The position numbers and the translations under genes are program-made. Shown one piece after another: positions 16,232-24,447 of a DNA stretch of 64,000 nt. The notes under the pieces are model-generated. The model worked only from the letters and a program-made list of their open reading frames with translations. It had not been told where the DNA came from and did no database searches. Position 1 is the stretch's first letter; every line of letters starts with the position of its first letter. Origin of the DNA: Corynebacterium sp. HMSC27B11 (lineage in GTDB: Bacteria; Actinomycetota; Actinomycetes; Mycobacteriales; Mycobacteriaceae). The stretch is taken from assembly GCF_001815985.1 (NCBI RefSeq), contig NZ_KV823552.1:1-64000 (forward strand). The letters are read 5' to 3'.

Positions 16232-18835
16232 ACGCGCCAACGCCACGCTCAATGCCGTAAGCAATACGGAATTCGCCCCCGTGCGGAAAGCGTGGGGCAC
16301 CGCACCCAGTAATTCGTCCGTGATCTGCACTGATGCCTCATGTACCACGCTGCGCTCCTCACGGACTGTGGGCGCTTTCTCGGGACTATCAGCAAGCGCT
16401 GGCACCTGCGGGTCCCGCAGAGGTTCATCCGCACTCGGCAATGGGGGCAGGGAACTATTGGCATCCTCCGCGAATTCGCCAGTATCAACGGCCTGTTGCA
16501 GCAGCTGCGTCCATCGGCGCAGGGACGTCCGCTCCGGCGCGAGCTGTTCCCCGCGATACGCCGCGGCGAGGTCCTCGCCGATAATGTTCCATGACACGCC
16601 ATCGACCACCAGGTGATGCACCACCAGGCGCAATCTTCCGGGCACCAGCCCAGCCGCTACCACCACTCCGACTGCCGGATCCAGCAGTTCAGAAAGCGCA
16701 GCGATGTCCGTGGTGGGGTGGATCGCCACCGCTTCTTCGCCAGGACCCTCCGGGAGTTCCAGCCGCAAGGGATTCCGCTGCACACGGGCCCGCAGTGCAG
16801 GGTGCGCCTGCAGCACGTCAGCCACCATTCGCCCGGCCAGCTGCGCATCCACATCTTCTGGAACTGAAAACTCCACGGACTGAATGAAGCCGTCCACGTG
16901 ATCAGTAATGGAATCGAACCAGCGCAGAATCGGCAGCGACTGCACCTCACCGGTTGGTTCATCGTCTGGATCCTGCACGAAGGTTCCGCGCTCTTCGGCG
17001 CACCGAGCCAGTTGCTGTGGAGTGCGCGCAGAGAAAATATCTCCCACACTCACCTCCACCCCGCGCCGTCCCAGAGCCGAGACCAGGGTGATGGCCCGCA
17101 GGCTATCGCCACCGATATCGAAGAAGTCCGTCTCCGCACCCACCGCGCTAACCCCCAATGCTTCAGCCATTGCCTCCGCGAGCAGAGCAACGGTTTCCCC
17201 GTCACGTTCAGCATCGGCCGGGGCATCAGTGAGCGAGCTCCAATCAGGTTCCGGCAGTGCCTTCCGATCCACTTTTCCGTTGGCCGTCCGCGGCAACTCA
17301 TCCATGACGGTGATAATCGCGGGCACCATGTATTCGGGCAGTACCTCGGCACACCAACTACGGATCGCAGCACCCACGAGGCCCGCAGTCACCGTCACGT
17401 AGCCCAGCAGTCGCCCCTCCCGAGCAATCACGCTCGCCGCCTCCACATCTGGGTGTCCCACCAGCGCAGATTCCACGTCCTCTAACTCCAGACGCATGCC
17501 ACGGATTTTCACCTGATTATCGGCCCGCCCCACGAATTCCAGCGAGCCGTCGTTGTGCCGGCGCACCAGGTCTCCCGTGTGGTACATCCGGTTTCCGTCC
17601 GACGCAAACACATCCGCAACAAAGCGGCTGGCCGTGAGTCCTGGGGCATTGATATACCCCTTGGCCAGCAGGAATCCGGCCACATAGAGTTCACCAATTT
17701 CTTGGTCTGGAACCACCCGCAGGTGCTCATCGAGCACATAGAGCCGACAGTTGGGATTGGCCACACCGATGCTCGTGTTGAGGCGATCCTCGTCGTCACG
17801 GTAGATGACGTGGGAGACACCGATGGTAGCTTCCGCTGGCCCGTACCCGTGGTACAGCGGGATGGCCAGCTGCTGGCGAAAGCGACGGAACAGCGCCTGG
17901 GTGAGCATCTCTCCGCCACACCAGACATGCCGCAAGCTGTCTAATAGATTCGTGCCTTCGGCCTGTTTGAGCATGACGTCGAGAACACTCGAAACCAGAT
18001 ACGCAAACGTCACGCCCTCGCGATGGATGAGGCGGGCCAAGCGTTGGGGGTCTTGCTCCACGCCCGGCGCGGCCACCACCACGCGGCCCCCGCAAACCAG
18101 CGGCAGGAAGATCTCATTGATGGAGATATCAAAGGCCAGCGGTGCCTTGAACAGGGAGGCATCATCGCGGCCGAAGAACAGGATCTGATCGCGCTGCCAG
18201 AGCAAGCGCTCCACGATCGCACCGTGGCGGATCATTGCGCCCTTTGGGCGGCCGGTGCTGCCAGAGGTAAAGATGACGTACGCAACGCTGTCCGTGGACG
18301 GCGGGGTGAACAGCTCGCGGGTGGCATCGAGGTCGAATAGCGCGTCTTCGGTGAGCGCGCAGTTGTCCGGCGTGAGTACGAAGCTCAGGCTGGCATCGTG
18401 GGTGACGGATTCCCGGCGCGCCTGCGGCCACGAGGGGTCTAGCGGGACAAAACTGCCACCGGCGAGCAACGTGGCGACGATACCCACCACCATCTCCGCG
18501 CTGCGCGGCAGGGAGATTCCCACACTCTGACCAGCGTCAATACCGTGTTCCCGCAAATTTCGCGCTACAGCAGTTGCATGGGCGACGAGCTGCGCATAGG
18601 TCAGTCTGTGCCGGTCATCCACCACTGCGAGCGCATCCGGGGTCTCCTGCGCATGCTGCAGGAGCAGGCTAATCAGGTCCGGGCGATCGCGATCCTGATC
18701 CGTGTCATTCCATATGCGCTGCTGGGCGATCCGATCCTGTTCACTGCGGCCATGACCGATGACGGCGCCGCCATCTCGAGAAGCAAGCGTATCGCCAGAG
18801 GAAAACGGAGTGTGAGCAGACGATCGGGTGGGCAC
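16094..18835 (-). CDS. NRPS N-terminal part: initiation module A1-T1-E1
   Basis: Open frame of 913 codons from a GTG with AAAGG shortly upstream. There is no leading condensation domain, as expected for an initiation module. A1 has YVIFTSGSTGRPKG near residue 183, HGYGPAEATIG, RMYHTGDLV and LPRTANGKVDRKAL. The pocket code read against GrsA is DINYWGGIGK, which I recall as the N5-formyl-N5-hydroxyornithine code of coelichelin synthetase. T1 has DFFDIGGDSL near 570. E1 starts with SLPILRWF and has HHLVVDGVSWNII near 745. Meaningful sequence stops near residue 868, where the frame shifts; the last 45 residues are out of frame. The ornithine monooxygenase gene lies 100 bp upstream, probably in the same transcript. 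Confidence 0.85.
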   Translation of the reverse strand: MPTRSSAHTPFSSGDTLASRDGGAVIGHGRSEQDRIAQQRIWNDTDQDRDRPDLISLLLQHAQETPDALAVVDDRHRLTYAQLVAHATAVARNLREHGIDAGQSVGISLPRSAEMVVGIVATLLAGGSFVPLDPSWPQARRESVTHDASLSFVLTPDNCALTEDALFDLDATRELFTPPSTDSVAYVIFTSGSTGRPKGAMIRHGAIVERLLWQRDQILFFGRDDASLFKAPLAFDISINEIFLPLVCGGRVVVAAPGVEQDPQRLARLIHREGVTFAYLVSSVLDVMLKQAEGTNLLDSLRHVWCGGEMLTQALFRRFRQQLAIPLYHGYGPAEATIGVSHVIYRDDEDRLNTSIGVANPNCRLYVLDEHLRVVPDQEIGELYVAGFLLAKGYINAPGLTASRFVADVFASDGNRMYHTGDLVRRHNDGSLEFVGRADNQVKIRGMRLELEDVESALVGHPDVEAASVIAREGRLLGYVTVTAGLVGAAIRSWCAEVLPEYMVPAIITVMDELPRTANGKVDRKALPEPDWSSLTDAPADAERDGETVALLAEAMAEALGVSAVGAETDFFDIGGDSLRAITLVSALGRRGVEVSVGDIFSARTPQQLARCAEERGTFVQDPDDEPTGEVQSLPILRWFDSITDHVDGFIQSVEFSVPEDVDAQLAGRMVADVLQAHPALRARVQRNPLRLELPEGPGEEAVAIHPTTDIAALSELLDPAVGVVVAAGLVPGRLRLVVHHLVVDGVSWNIIGEDLAAAYRGEQLAPERTSLRRWTQLLQQAVDTGEFAEDANSSLPPLPSADEPLRDPQVPALADSPEKAPTVREERSVVHEASVQITDELLGAVPHAFRTGANSVLLTALSVALARWRRNKHGPWWRWRGTAAKPDSYPGHRAGKRTSHAPWAGSPAYIPC

Positions 18836-18935
18836 AAAGAGCCTTTCGGTTGATGGGGAAACAGGGAATCAGACGCGGATGGCGGACGTCGGGCTAGGTG
18901 TCAGCCAACCTCGCGCGGAGCACGGCTCGGGAAAA

Positions 18936-20354
18936 TCAGCCTGCGATCAGGTGCGAAGAATCCCGATGTTGCTCGGAGCGGAGATCTTCATCCGCCGGCG
19001 CACGATGCGTGCGTTGCTGTCCCGTGATGGCCTCCACTAGTTCCCCGGAGCGGGTCGCGATGTTGGAGAGCAACGTGGAACCGAGTCCATGCGTGGCCTC
19101 AGTTGCTCCCTGCACGAAGAGTCCTGGCACGCGCTCGCCATTGAGCACGGCGCCGTAATCCCTAGTGACGGTGAATTCTTCACTGCCGTGACTATCAGCG
19201 TGAATCCCCGCAAGACCGCGAGATCGGAGGCCCGTGGCGCACACCACCACGTCAAAGTTTTCTGTCACCACGTCTCCGGTTACTCGGTGGCGAATGTCCA
19301 CGTCGACGCTGCCGTCGGAACAATTACGCGCACCGAGCACCTCCGTGGTCCGGCGAATATCGAGCCGCTGACGCCCGGTGACGCTTTCCCGATACTGACG
19401 ATCGTGGAGCTCATCGAGGAGCTCAGATTCCACGCAGGCGTAATTGGTGTACCGGTGGCGGATCAACAGCTCGTTGCGGATCGCATCGGGCGCATGGAAG
19501 AAGTCATCAACGGCCTCCGGGTCGAACACCCGATTGGCGAAGGGGCTGTCATCGGCGGGGATGAAGCCGTAGCTGTTCAAGCTGCCCGTGACGGTATCGA
19601 TATGCGGGCAATCGTGGAAGTACCGGATGGCCTCGGCTGCGGACTGGCCCGCGCCGATCACCAAAGCTCGGCGGATATCCCACCCACTGTTCAGCAGCTT
19701 CTTGGTGCGCGGGAGCAAATCGATGTTGTGGAAGATGCGCGAGGTGTCCAAGGAGCTGTCCTCTGCCCACGCAGGCATCTTGGCTTCCAGACCGCGGGCA
19801 ACCACCACGTTGCGGCAGCGAATGGACTCCGACTGCTGAGCTCGCTGCCCTTCGGACTCACCGCTTCCTAACTTCCTGCGGACGTGCACCACAAAACGAG
19901 CTCCGTCTGCGGCCGGTTCCGGAAGCGTCTCGATGGACGTCACGGTGGTGTTGTACTGCGTGTCCACGGTGATGTGATCCGCGATCCATCGGAGGTAATC
20001 GGCGAATTCCACGCGTTCCGGGGTGAAGGTTTGGCGGTTAATGAAATCAATCAAGCGGTCGCTGTGATGCAAGTAGTTGATGAAGCTGAAGCGGCTCTGC
20101 GGATTGCGCACCGTAACCAGGTCTTTAAGGAAGCTGATCTGCATGTTGGATCCTTCGAGGAGCATGCCTGGGTGCCAGTTGAATTCCGGGCGGGCTTCCA
20201 CAAAGAGTGCATCGAGTTCTGGAGCTTGCTCTTCGATAGCTACCGCGAGCCCGAGGTTTCCGGGGCCGATGCCGATCCCGACGATGTCGCGGACGGAATT
20301 TTCGTGGGTACTGCGCTCTGCGGATGTCTGAGCTTGACGATCGATGATGGTCAC
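18936..20354 (-). CDS. L-ornithine N5-monooxygenase (CchB-like)
   Basis: Flavin- and NADPH-dependent hydroxylase that makes N5-hydroxyornithine, the first step of a hydroxamate siderophore. Motifs are GIGIGPGNLGLAVA (FAD), ALVIGAGQSAAEA (NADPH) and the C-terminal ATGL of the family's D(x)3ATGY element. LEGSNMQISFLKDL and NPQSRFSFINYL are conserved substrate-side stretches. Starting at the GTG at 20354 gives 472 aa and uses the upstream AGAGAGG; an in-frame TTG at 20384 is less likely. Lysine N6-hydroxylases look alike, but the hydroxyornithine-type A domains and the formyltransferase point to ornithine. An iron box lies 50 bp upstream, and the NRPS follows. Confidence 0.9.
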   Translation of the reverse strand: MTIIDRQAQTSAERSTHENSVRDIVGIGIGPGNLGLAVAIEEQAPELDALFVEARPEFNWHPGMLLEGSNMQISFLKDLVTVRNPQSRFSFINYLHHSDRLIDFINRQTFTPERVEFADYLRWIADHITVDTQYNTTVTSIETLPEPAADGARFVVHVRRKLGSGESEGQRAQQSESIRCRNVVVARGLEAKMPAWAEDSSLDTSRIFHNIDLLPRTKKLLNSGWDIRRALVIGAGQSAAEAIRYFHDCPHIDTVTGSLNSYGFIPADDSPFANRVFDPEAVDDFFHAPDAIRNELLIRHRYTNYACVESELLDELHDRQYRESVTGRQRLDIRRTTEVLGARNCSDGSVDVDIRHRVTGDVVTENFDVVVCATGLRSRGLAGIHADSHGSEEFTVTRDYGAVLNGERVPGLFVQGATEATHGLGSTLLSNIATRSGELVEAITGQQRTHRAPADEDLRSEQHRDSSHLIAG

Positions 20355-20404
20355 TATGGCCTCTCTGTAGGATGCGCCAACCAACTTCTTAGGGTAGGCA
20401 ATGC

Positions 20405-20423
20405 AAAGGGTAGGCCAACCTAT
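20405..20423. promoter_or_regulatory. DtxR-type iron box before the monooxygenase-NRPS unit
   Basis: AAAGGGTAGGCCAACCTAT matches 14 of 19 positions, with a good right half (CCAACCTA). A second, weaker match (12-13 of 19) overlaps just to the left, near 20389-20407, so two DtxR dimers could bind here. The site is 50 bp from the monooxygenase GTG and just past the stop of the exporter gene. Confidence 0.6.
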
Positions 20424-20433
20424 CTTCTATTGC

Positions 20434-22161
20434 TCAACAACCCCCTAGCGGGAATTGCTCACCCCGCGTCCGCAAACTCCCAGCTAGAGGCTTCACATCA
20501 ACTACGTCCTCGGCTACCGACTGGAAGGCCCTCCCCACACACAGGACCACCGTGGTACGCCCGCGGCGAATATCTCTCACCGCACGCGCCACTTTCATGC
20601 CCGTCATTGAATCCACTGACGAGACCGGATCAACCATCACCAACATCTCCGGCTCAGCCAGTAGCGCTCGTGCCAATCCCAGCCGCTGCCGCTGACCACC
20701 GGAAAGATTGCGCGCACCTTCGGTCAGCTCGTGATCCAATACCCCGGCTGAATGAGCCGCCCCCGGCGCCAGTTCATCGAGCCCTAAGGCGTTAAGAATG
20801 TCTACTGCATCCTCCGCCCTGCCCTCTCCAGAGCTCCGCAGCACCGCCTGCCCCACTGTGTCCCCAAACAATGCCGGCTTCCGAGGCTCGGCAAGCACAG
20901 CGGAACGCACATCGTCTACCGAGATCTCGCAAATATCGCGCCCCCGGATCCACAGTTGTTGAGTTTGTGGCCTAGTCAGGGAGCCAAGCTCCATCGACTC
21001 CCCCGCGACCAACGCATCCACCAGAGCATCTGCCCATGCGGCTGAACAGTGCACCACCGTCAGTCGCCCCTCTGCGAACGCCACGGAAGCCTGCTCTGAT
21101 CCCTCGACCTCGCCGTCTCCTTCGGCCTCACCGTCTCCACCGCGCATGGAAATGGCAGGCGTGCCAATCTGAGCAGATGGCACGCCCTGCCCCTCACGCA
21201 GCCGCTGAGCTTCCGCCACGCGCTGCAGCCTCCGAACGGAAGCCCTCGCCAATCCAATGAAGCGCGGCATTCTGCTGCACTGCCGCATCGGCTCCGCGAT
21301 AAATTGTGACAGCGCCACCACGGTGACCAACTCCCCCAACGTCACATCGCCGGAAATGGTTCGATAGCCCGCGTACAGGCCCACCGCACTCAGCAACAGC
21401 ACATTGCTGCCCATCGCCACGGCTTCATAACCTCCGCTGACCCACGCGAGCTTCCGAGCATCCGCACACGCCTCTTCAGATTTACGCGCATATCCACGGT
21501 AGGCCGGATGCGCGCCAGCCACTCCCGAGATCACCGGCAGCCCCTGCAGAATGTCGGTCATGCGCGCGGTCACTCGCGCGAGCAGAGTTTGTTGCCGCTC
21601 CGCGCGGCGTTCAATGATCTGAGACAGCCGGTGCAGGACTATCAACACCACCGCGCTGAGCACCAACACCACCACTCCCAGTGGCAGATCAATCAGCGCC
21701 AGAACAATCGTGCAGAAAATGGCTCCCACCAGCGCACTGATCCCCACCGGGACCACTTCGATGATGTCTACCGCCTGCACCACGTCTTCACCCACCACCG
21801 TGGGCAATTCCTGGCGAGGCAGACTGTCCGCATCGTCGGAATGCCCACCATGGCTCACCACCTGCGAGGTGATGCCTGCCCGCAATTCACATACGTTCCG
21901 AGCCGACGTAGCCTGCAGTATCCGGAACCCTGTCTGCCAGCTCACAGACACCGTCGCCAGCGTAGCGCCTAAGGCTGCGATTCCACCCACCAGGTGCCAC
22001 ACATTCTCGCTAGCGATAAGACTGTGCGCCAACCATCCCAGTAACACCGCAATCATGGCTTCTGCCACGTGGTAGATGCTCAGCAACAAGCCACTCAGAG
22101 CCATCGCGCGAGAATTTTTTCTGACCAGCCCGCGCAGCGTCACCACCTTGTTGTCAGACAC
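20434..22161 (-). CDS. ABC exporter half-transporter 2, degenerate ATP site
   Basis: Membrane domain plus nucleotide-binding domain, 575 aa, proposed to export the siderophore with the upstream half. The GTG at 22161 follows GGGAGG and overlaps the previous stop by eight bases, indicating coupled translation. About six hydrophobic segments fill residues 1-300. The ATPase half is one-sided. The signature NLSGGQRQRLGLARAL is perfect, but no GxxGxGKS Walker A is present (VVHCSAAWADAL lies there), Walker B reads LVMVDPVSSVD, the Q-loop Gln is replaced and the H-loop His is absent. It can therefore only complete the ATP site of its partner. The gene ends at an iron box. Confidence 0.85.
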   Translation of the reverse strand: MSDNKVVTLRGLVRKNSRAMALSGLLLSIYHVAEAMIAVLLGWLAHSLIASENVWHLVGGIAALGATLATVSVSWQTGFRILQATSARNVCELRAGITSQVVSHGGHSDDADSLPRQELPTVVGEDVVQAVDIIEVVPVGISALVGAIFCTIVLALIDLPLGVVVLVLSAVVLIVLHRLSQIIERRAERQQTLLARVTARMTDILQGLPVISGVAGAHPAYRGYARKSEEACADARKLAWVSGGYEAVAMGSNVLLLSAVGLYAGYRTISGDVTLGELVTVVALSQFIAEPMRQCSRMPRFIGLARASVRRLQRVAEAQRLREGQGVPSAQIGTPAISMRGGDGEAEGDGEVEGSEQASVAFAEGRLTVVHCSAAWADALVDALVAGESMELGSLTRPQTQQLWIRGRDICEISVDDVRSAVLAEPRKPALFGDTVGQAVLRSSGEGRAEDAVDILNALGLDELAPGAAHSAGVLDHELTEGARNLSGGQRQRLGLARALLAEPEMLVMVDPVSSVDSMTGMKVARAVRDIRRGRTTVVLCVGRAFQSVAEDVVDVKPLAGSLRTRGEQFPLGGC

Positions 22162-23971
22162 GCGCCTGCCTCCCCTGCTCATTCCAGGCGGTCCACATAT
22201 CGGCATATGTTCCGTTTCTTGCTGCCAGCTCCTCGTGCGTACCTGTTTCCACCACGCGCCCGCGCTCCATCACCACCACGCTATCGGCGGAGGTTGCTTG
22301 GCTGAGCCGGTGCGCAATCACCATCGCCGTCCGTCCGCGGATCGCCGCGCGGGCAGCGTCCTCCAAGGACATCGAAAAGGCCTCGTGTGATTGCTGTGTT
22401 TCCTCGAGGTCACCGTCATCTTCGGCCGTTGATTCGTCAAGAATGACGACGCCAGCCCGAGACAATGCCACCCTGGCCAGCGCCAGACGCTGTGCCGCCA
22501 CCGCATCTACGTGCAGGCCCCCTTCGCCCAGCATTGTGTCTAAGCCCTGCTTGTCGCCATGGGACAAGGATGTGCACCAATCTTCCGCACCGGTTCGGCG
22601 CAGCGCATCCCATATTTCTGCGTCGCTGGCACCTTCGGCTGCCAGCAGGAGATTATCGCGCAAACTCATCGCGAAGACGTAGTTTTCCTGGGAGGCAACG
22701 CAAAAGATCGAGCTTCTTTCTTGCGCACTCATTCCCACCACGTCGCACCCCCCAACGGTGATCACACCCGGCTCTGCCATCTCGAGGGTTCCAGAGACAA
22801 TTTCCGCAACCGTGGACTTGCCAGCTCCCGATCCGCCGACCACGCATACCGTGCACCCCGCAGGGATGTGGAACGCCAAGTCATGCAAGATCTCTGGGCC
22901 ATCCTCGTACCGATAATTCAGGCCCTTGACCTCTACAGCTGGACTCTGCCGATGCGAGGAGTAGTCATCAATCGGCTGTGGCGTATCCGCACCCGCGGAG
23001 CGAATGAGTCCCACGATGCGCCCCAAGGCCGCCCCGCTGCGCTGCAGTTCATCAAAGGTGAACAGAATCGTGCCGATCGGCACGAACTGACGGTGGAACA
23101 GAATCAACGCTGCCGAGATCTCGCCCACCGTCACCGCATCTTCGCGGAAGAGCAACCAGCCTACGACAGACAGGGCTGACAACCCCATGAACTCCGCGAA
23201 GTTCTCCCGCGCCACCAGCCCGGAAAACACACGAAACGCAGCGATTGATTCGTCCCGCGAAGCCTGCGCGTAGCGCCTGGTGAGACCTTGGCGGCTATCC
23301 ACCAGCCGATGCGAACGAACCGAACGAATGCCCTCCATAGAACCTTGCAAGGAACCGATGACACCGGCTTCTAATTCGCGTTGGCGTCGATACAAAGGGG
23401 CAGAACGAGGAAGATACCATCGCAACCCCAGCGCATAGAACGGAATCCCGCACAGCCCCGCCAACGCGAGGCGCCAATCCAACCCCGCTATTCCAGCGCT
23501 GGCCACCACGACCATCACCAGCGCGCTGAGGGTCGATGGAACCGACTTGCGGGCACTGCTCACCAGCGCGGCGACATCCGCACCAACTCGGCCCAGCACC
23601 TCTCCCCGGCCCAGGGACTCCACCGTGGTGGAAGGCAGATTCAGCACCGCGGCGACGGCGCGCTCACGCAACTTCGCAACTACCTGGGCAATCGTCACAC
23701 CCGTCAGCGCCTCCGCAAGGCCAGCGACAACGGCAGTACCAATACACGCCACGGCAGCCCACACAATCACCTTCAGCACGCCAGACTTGCCGTCACCGGC
23801 GGCTACCGCATCGATGACGCTGGCCAGCAGATAAATGGGCACCAGAGAGAGCAAGGCACCGGCGAAAGTGAACAGCACCGCACTAATTGCTGGAGTTGCG
23901 GTGCGACGGAGCAGGCGGCCAATCTCCGCAGCGGACTCACCAGGCGAAGCAGTGGGAAGTACGGCACTCAC
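22154..23971 (-). CDS. ABC exporter half-transporter 1, with Walker motifs
   Basis: The 605-aa half-transporter has a six-helix membrane domain (residues 1 to about 310) and a C-terminal ATPase. Walker A GGSGAGKSTVAEI, Q-loop VASQENYVF, Walker B VVILDESTAED and H-loop VIAHRLS are intact. The signature motif is not: where LSGGQ belongs the sequence reads HVDAVAAQRLALARV. The downstream partner has the opposite set, so the pair should form one working ATP site. It starts with GTG immediately after the MbtH stop and ends overlapping the second half. Its place in the operon suggests siderophore export, as proposed for the ABC protein of the coelichelin locus. Confidence 0.87.
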   Translation of the reverse strand: MSAVLPTASPGESAAEIGRLLRRTATPAISAVLFTFAGALLSLVPIYLLASVIDAVAAGDGKSGVLKVIVWAAVACIGTAVVAGLAEALTGVTIAQVVAKLRERAVAAVLNLPSTTVESLGRGEVLGRVGADVAALVSSARKSVPSTLSALVMVVVASAGIAGLDWRLALAGLCGIPFYALGLRWYLPRSAPLYRRQRELEAGVIGSLQGSMEGIRSVRSHRLVDSRQGLTRRYAQASRDESIAAFRVFSGLVARENFAEFMGLSALSVVGWLLFREDAVTVGEISAALILFHRQFVPIGTILFTFDELQRSGAALGRIVGLIRSAGADTPQPIDDYSSHRQSPAVEVKGLNYRYEDGPEILHDLAFHIPAGCTVCVVGGSGAGKSTVAEIVSGTLEMAEPGVITVGGCDVVGMSAQERSSIFCVASQENYVFAMSLRDNLLLAAEGASDAEIWDALRRTGAEDWCTSLSHGDKQGLDTMLGEGGLHVDAVAAQRLALARVALSRAGVVILDESTAEDDGDLEETQQSHEAFSMSLEDAARAAIRGRTAMVIAHRLSQATSADSVVVMERGRVVETGTHEELAARNGTYADMWTAWNEQGRQARV

Positions 23972-24202
23972 TTAAGCGTGAGACTTTCCTGCCGGTTGCA
24001 AGGTGGTCCACTCGCGGTCGATGAACTCCATCGCCTCGTCCCGCGATACCCCGCCGTCTACGCCACGGGAAGGGTCTCCCAGAGCCACGGTCCATCCGTC
24101 TGGCACGGCGGCGAACGTAGGCCACAACGAGTACTGTCCCTCGTCGTTGATAAGGGCGAAGAAGCTGCCCTGTTCGTCATCAAACGGGTTGCTAGACAAC
24201 AC
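23972..24202 (-). CDS. mbtH: MbtH-like NRPS chaperone
   Basis: Small cytoplasmic protein (76 aa) that binds and activates NRPS adenylation domains. It shows the family pattern: NPFDDEQGSFFALINDEGQ at the start, then QYSLWPTFAAVPDGW, an Arg about ten residues on, and a final FIDREWTTLQP, including the conserved Trp residues. The GTG start has AAGGGG upstream. It is the first gene after the strong iron box at 24286-24304 and abuts the exporter gene, so expression should rise when iron is scarce. An MbtH partner is consistent with the three A domains of the NRPS. Confidence 0.93.
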   Translation of the reverse strand: MLSSNPFDDEQGSFFALINDEGQYSLWPTFAAVPDGWTVALGDPSRGVDGGVSRDEAMEFIDREWTTLQPAGKSHA

Positions 24203-24285
24203 GCGCCCCTTGTCTCATGATGCGGAAATAACGGGTTTATGGGCTGCGTTGGCCAAAGTGGTGGCACAAGTGCAGCAAGCGCGAA

Positions 24286-24304
24286 TTAACTTAGCATAAC
24301 CTAA
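24286..24304. promoter_or_regulatory. DtxR-type iron box before mbtH and exporter genes
   Basis: TTAACTTAGCATAACCTAA is the best match in the window, 16 of 19 positions. It lies 83 bp upstream of the mbtH GTG and marks the right boundary of the siderophore locus, 37 bp from the S10-operon terminator. Confidence 0.78.
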
Positions 24305-24340
24305 TATGCAGCTTTTGAGAAGGGGCGTGGATAGCAAAAG

Positions 24341-24370
24341 ACCCGCCATAGGCGGTTGCCTACGGCGGGT
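24341..24370 (-). terminator. S10-operon terminator after rpsQ
   Basis: Arms ACCCGCC-A-TAGGC and GCCTA-C-GGCGGGT form a 12-bp stem with one mismatch and a GGTT loop. Read leftward the hairpin is followed by TCTTTTGCT. It separates the ribosomal operon from the iron-regulated genes. Confidence 0.8.
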
Positions 24371-24447
24371 ATATAGTGCGAATTTCCACCTTACCACGAC
24401 TGACTTACATCAGCACACCGGCAAAGACCGGAAAGTCTTAGAGAAAA

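Larger units (their letters stand above)
7981..18835 (-). pseudogene. Trimodular coelichelin-type NRPS, frame broken three times
   Basis: Read as one gene of about 3,618 codons, this encodes A-T-E / C-A-T-E / C-A-T with no thioesterase, the layout of CchH from coelichelin biosynthesis. The frame shifts three times. Near 16229 one base is missing in E1. At 15614-15619 a run of six G has one too many, between E1 and the next C domain. At 15322-15326 a run of five C has one too many, inside that C domain. Correcting each restores continuous family sequence: ALARW to TWTLVEMEGHG, GDVAP to ATVNSAD, and VAVIDPG to IAEHLRV. Two breaks are in homopolymers, so sequencing error is plausible; otherwise the synthetase is a recent pseudogene. 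Confidence 0.8.

Noticed and set aside
18936-20354. Lysine N6-monooxygenase (aerobactin/mycobactin type)
   Set aside because: The enzyme family alone cannot decide, but the hydroxyornithine-type A-domain codes and the formyltransferase favour ornithine.
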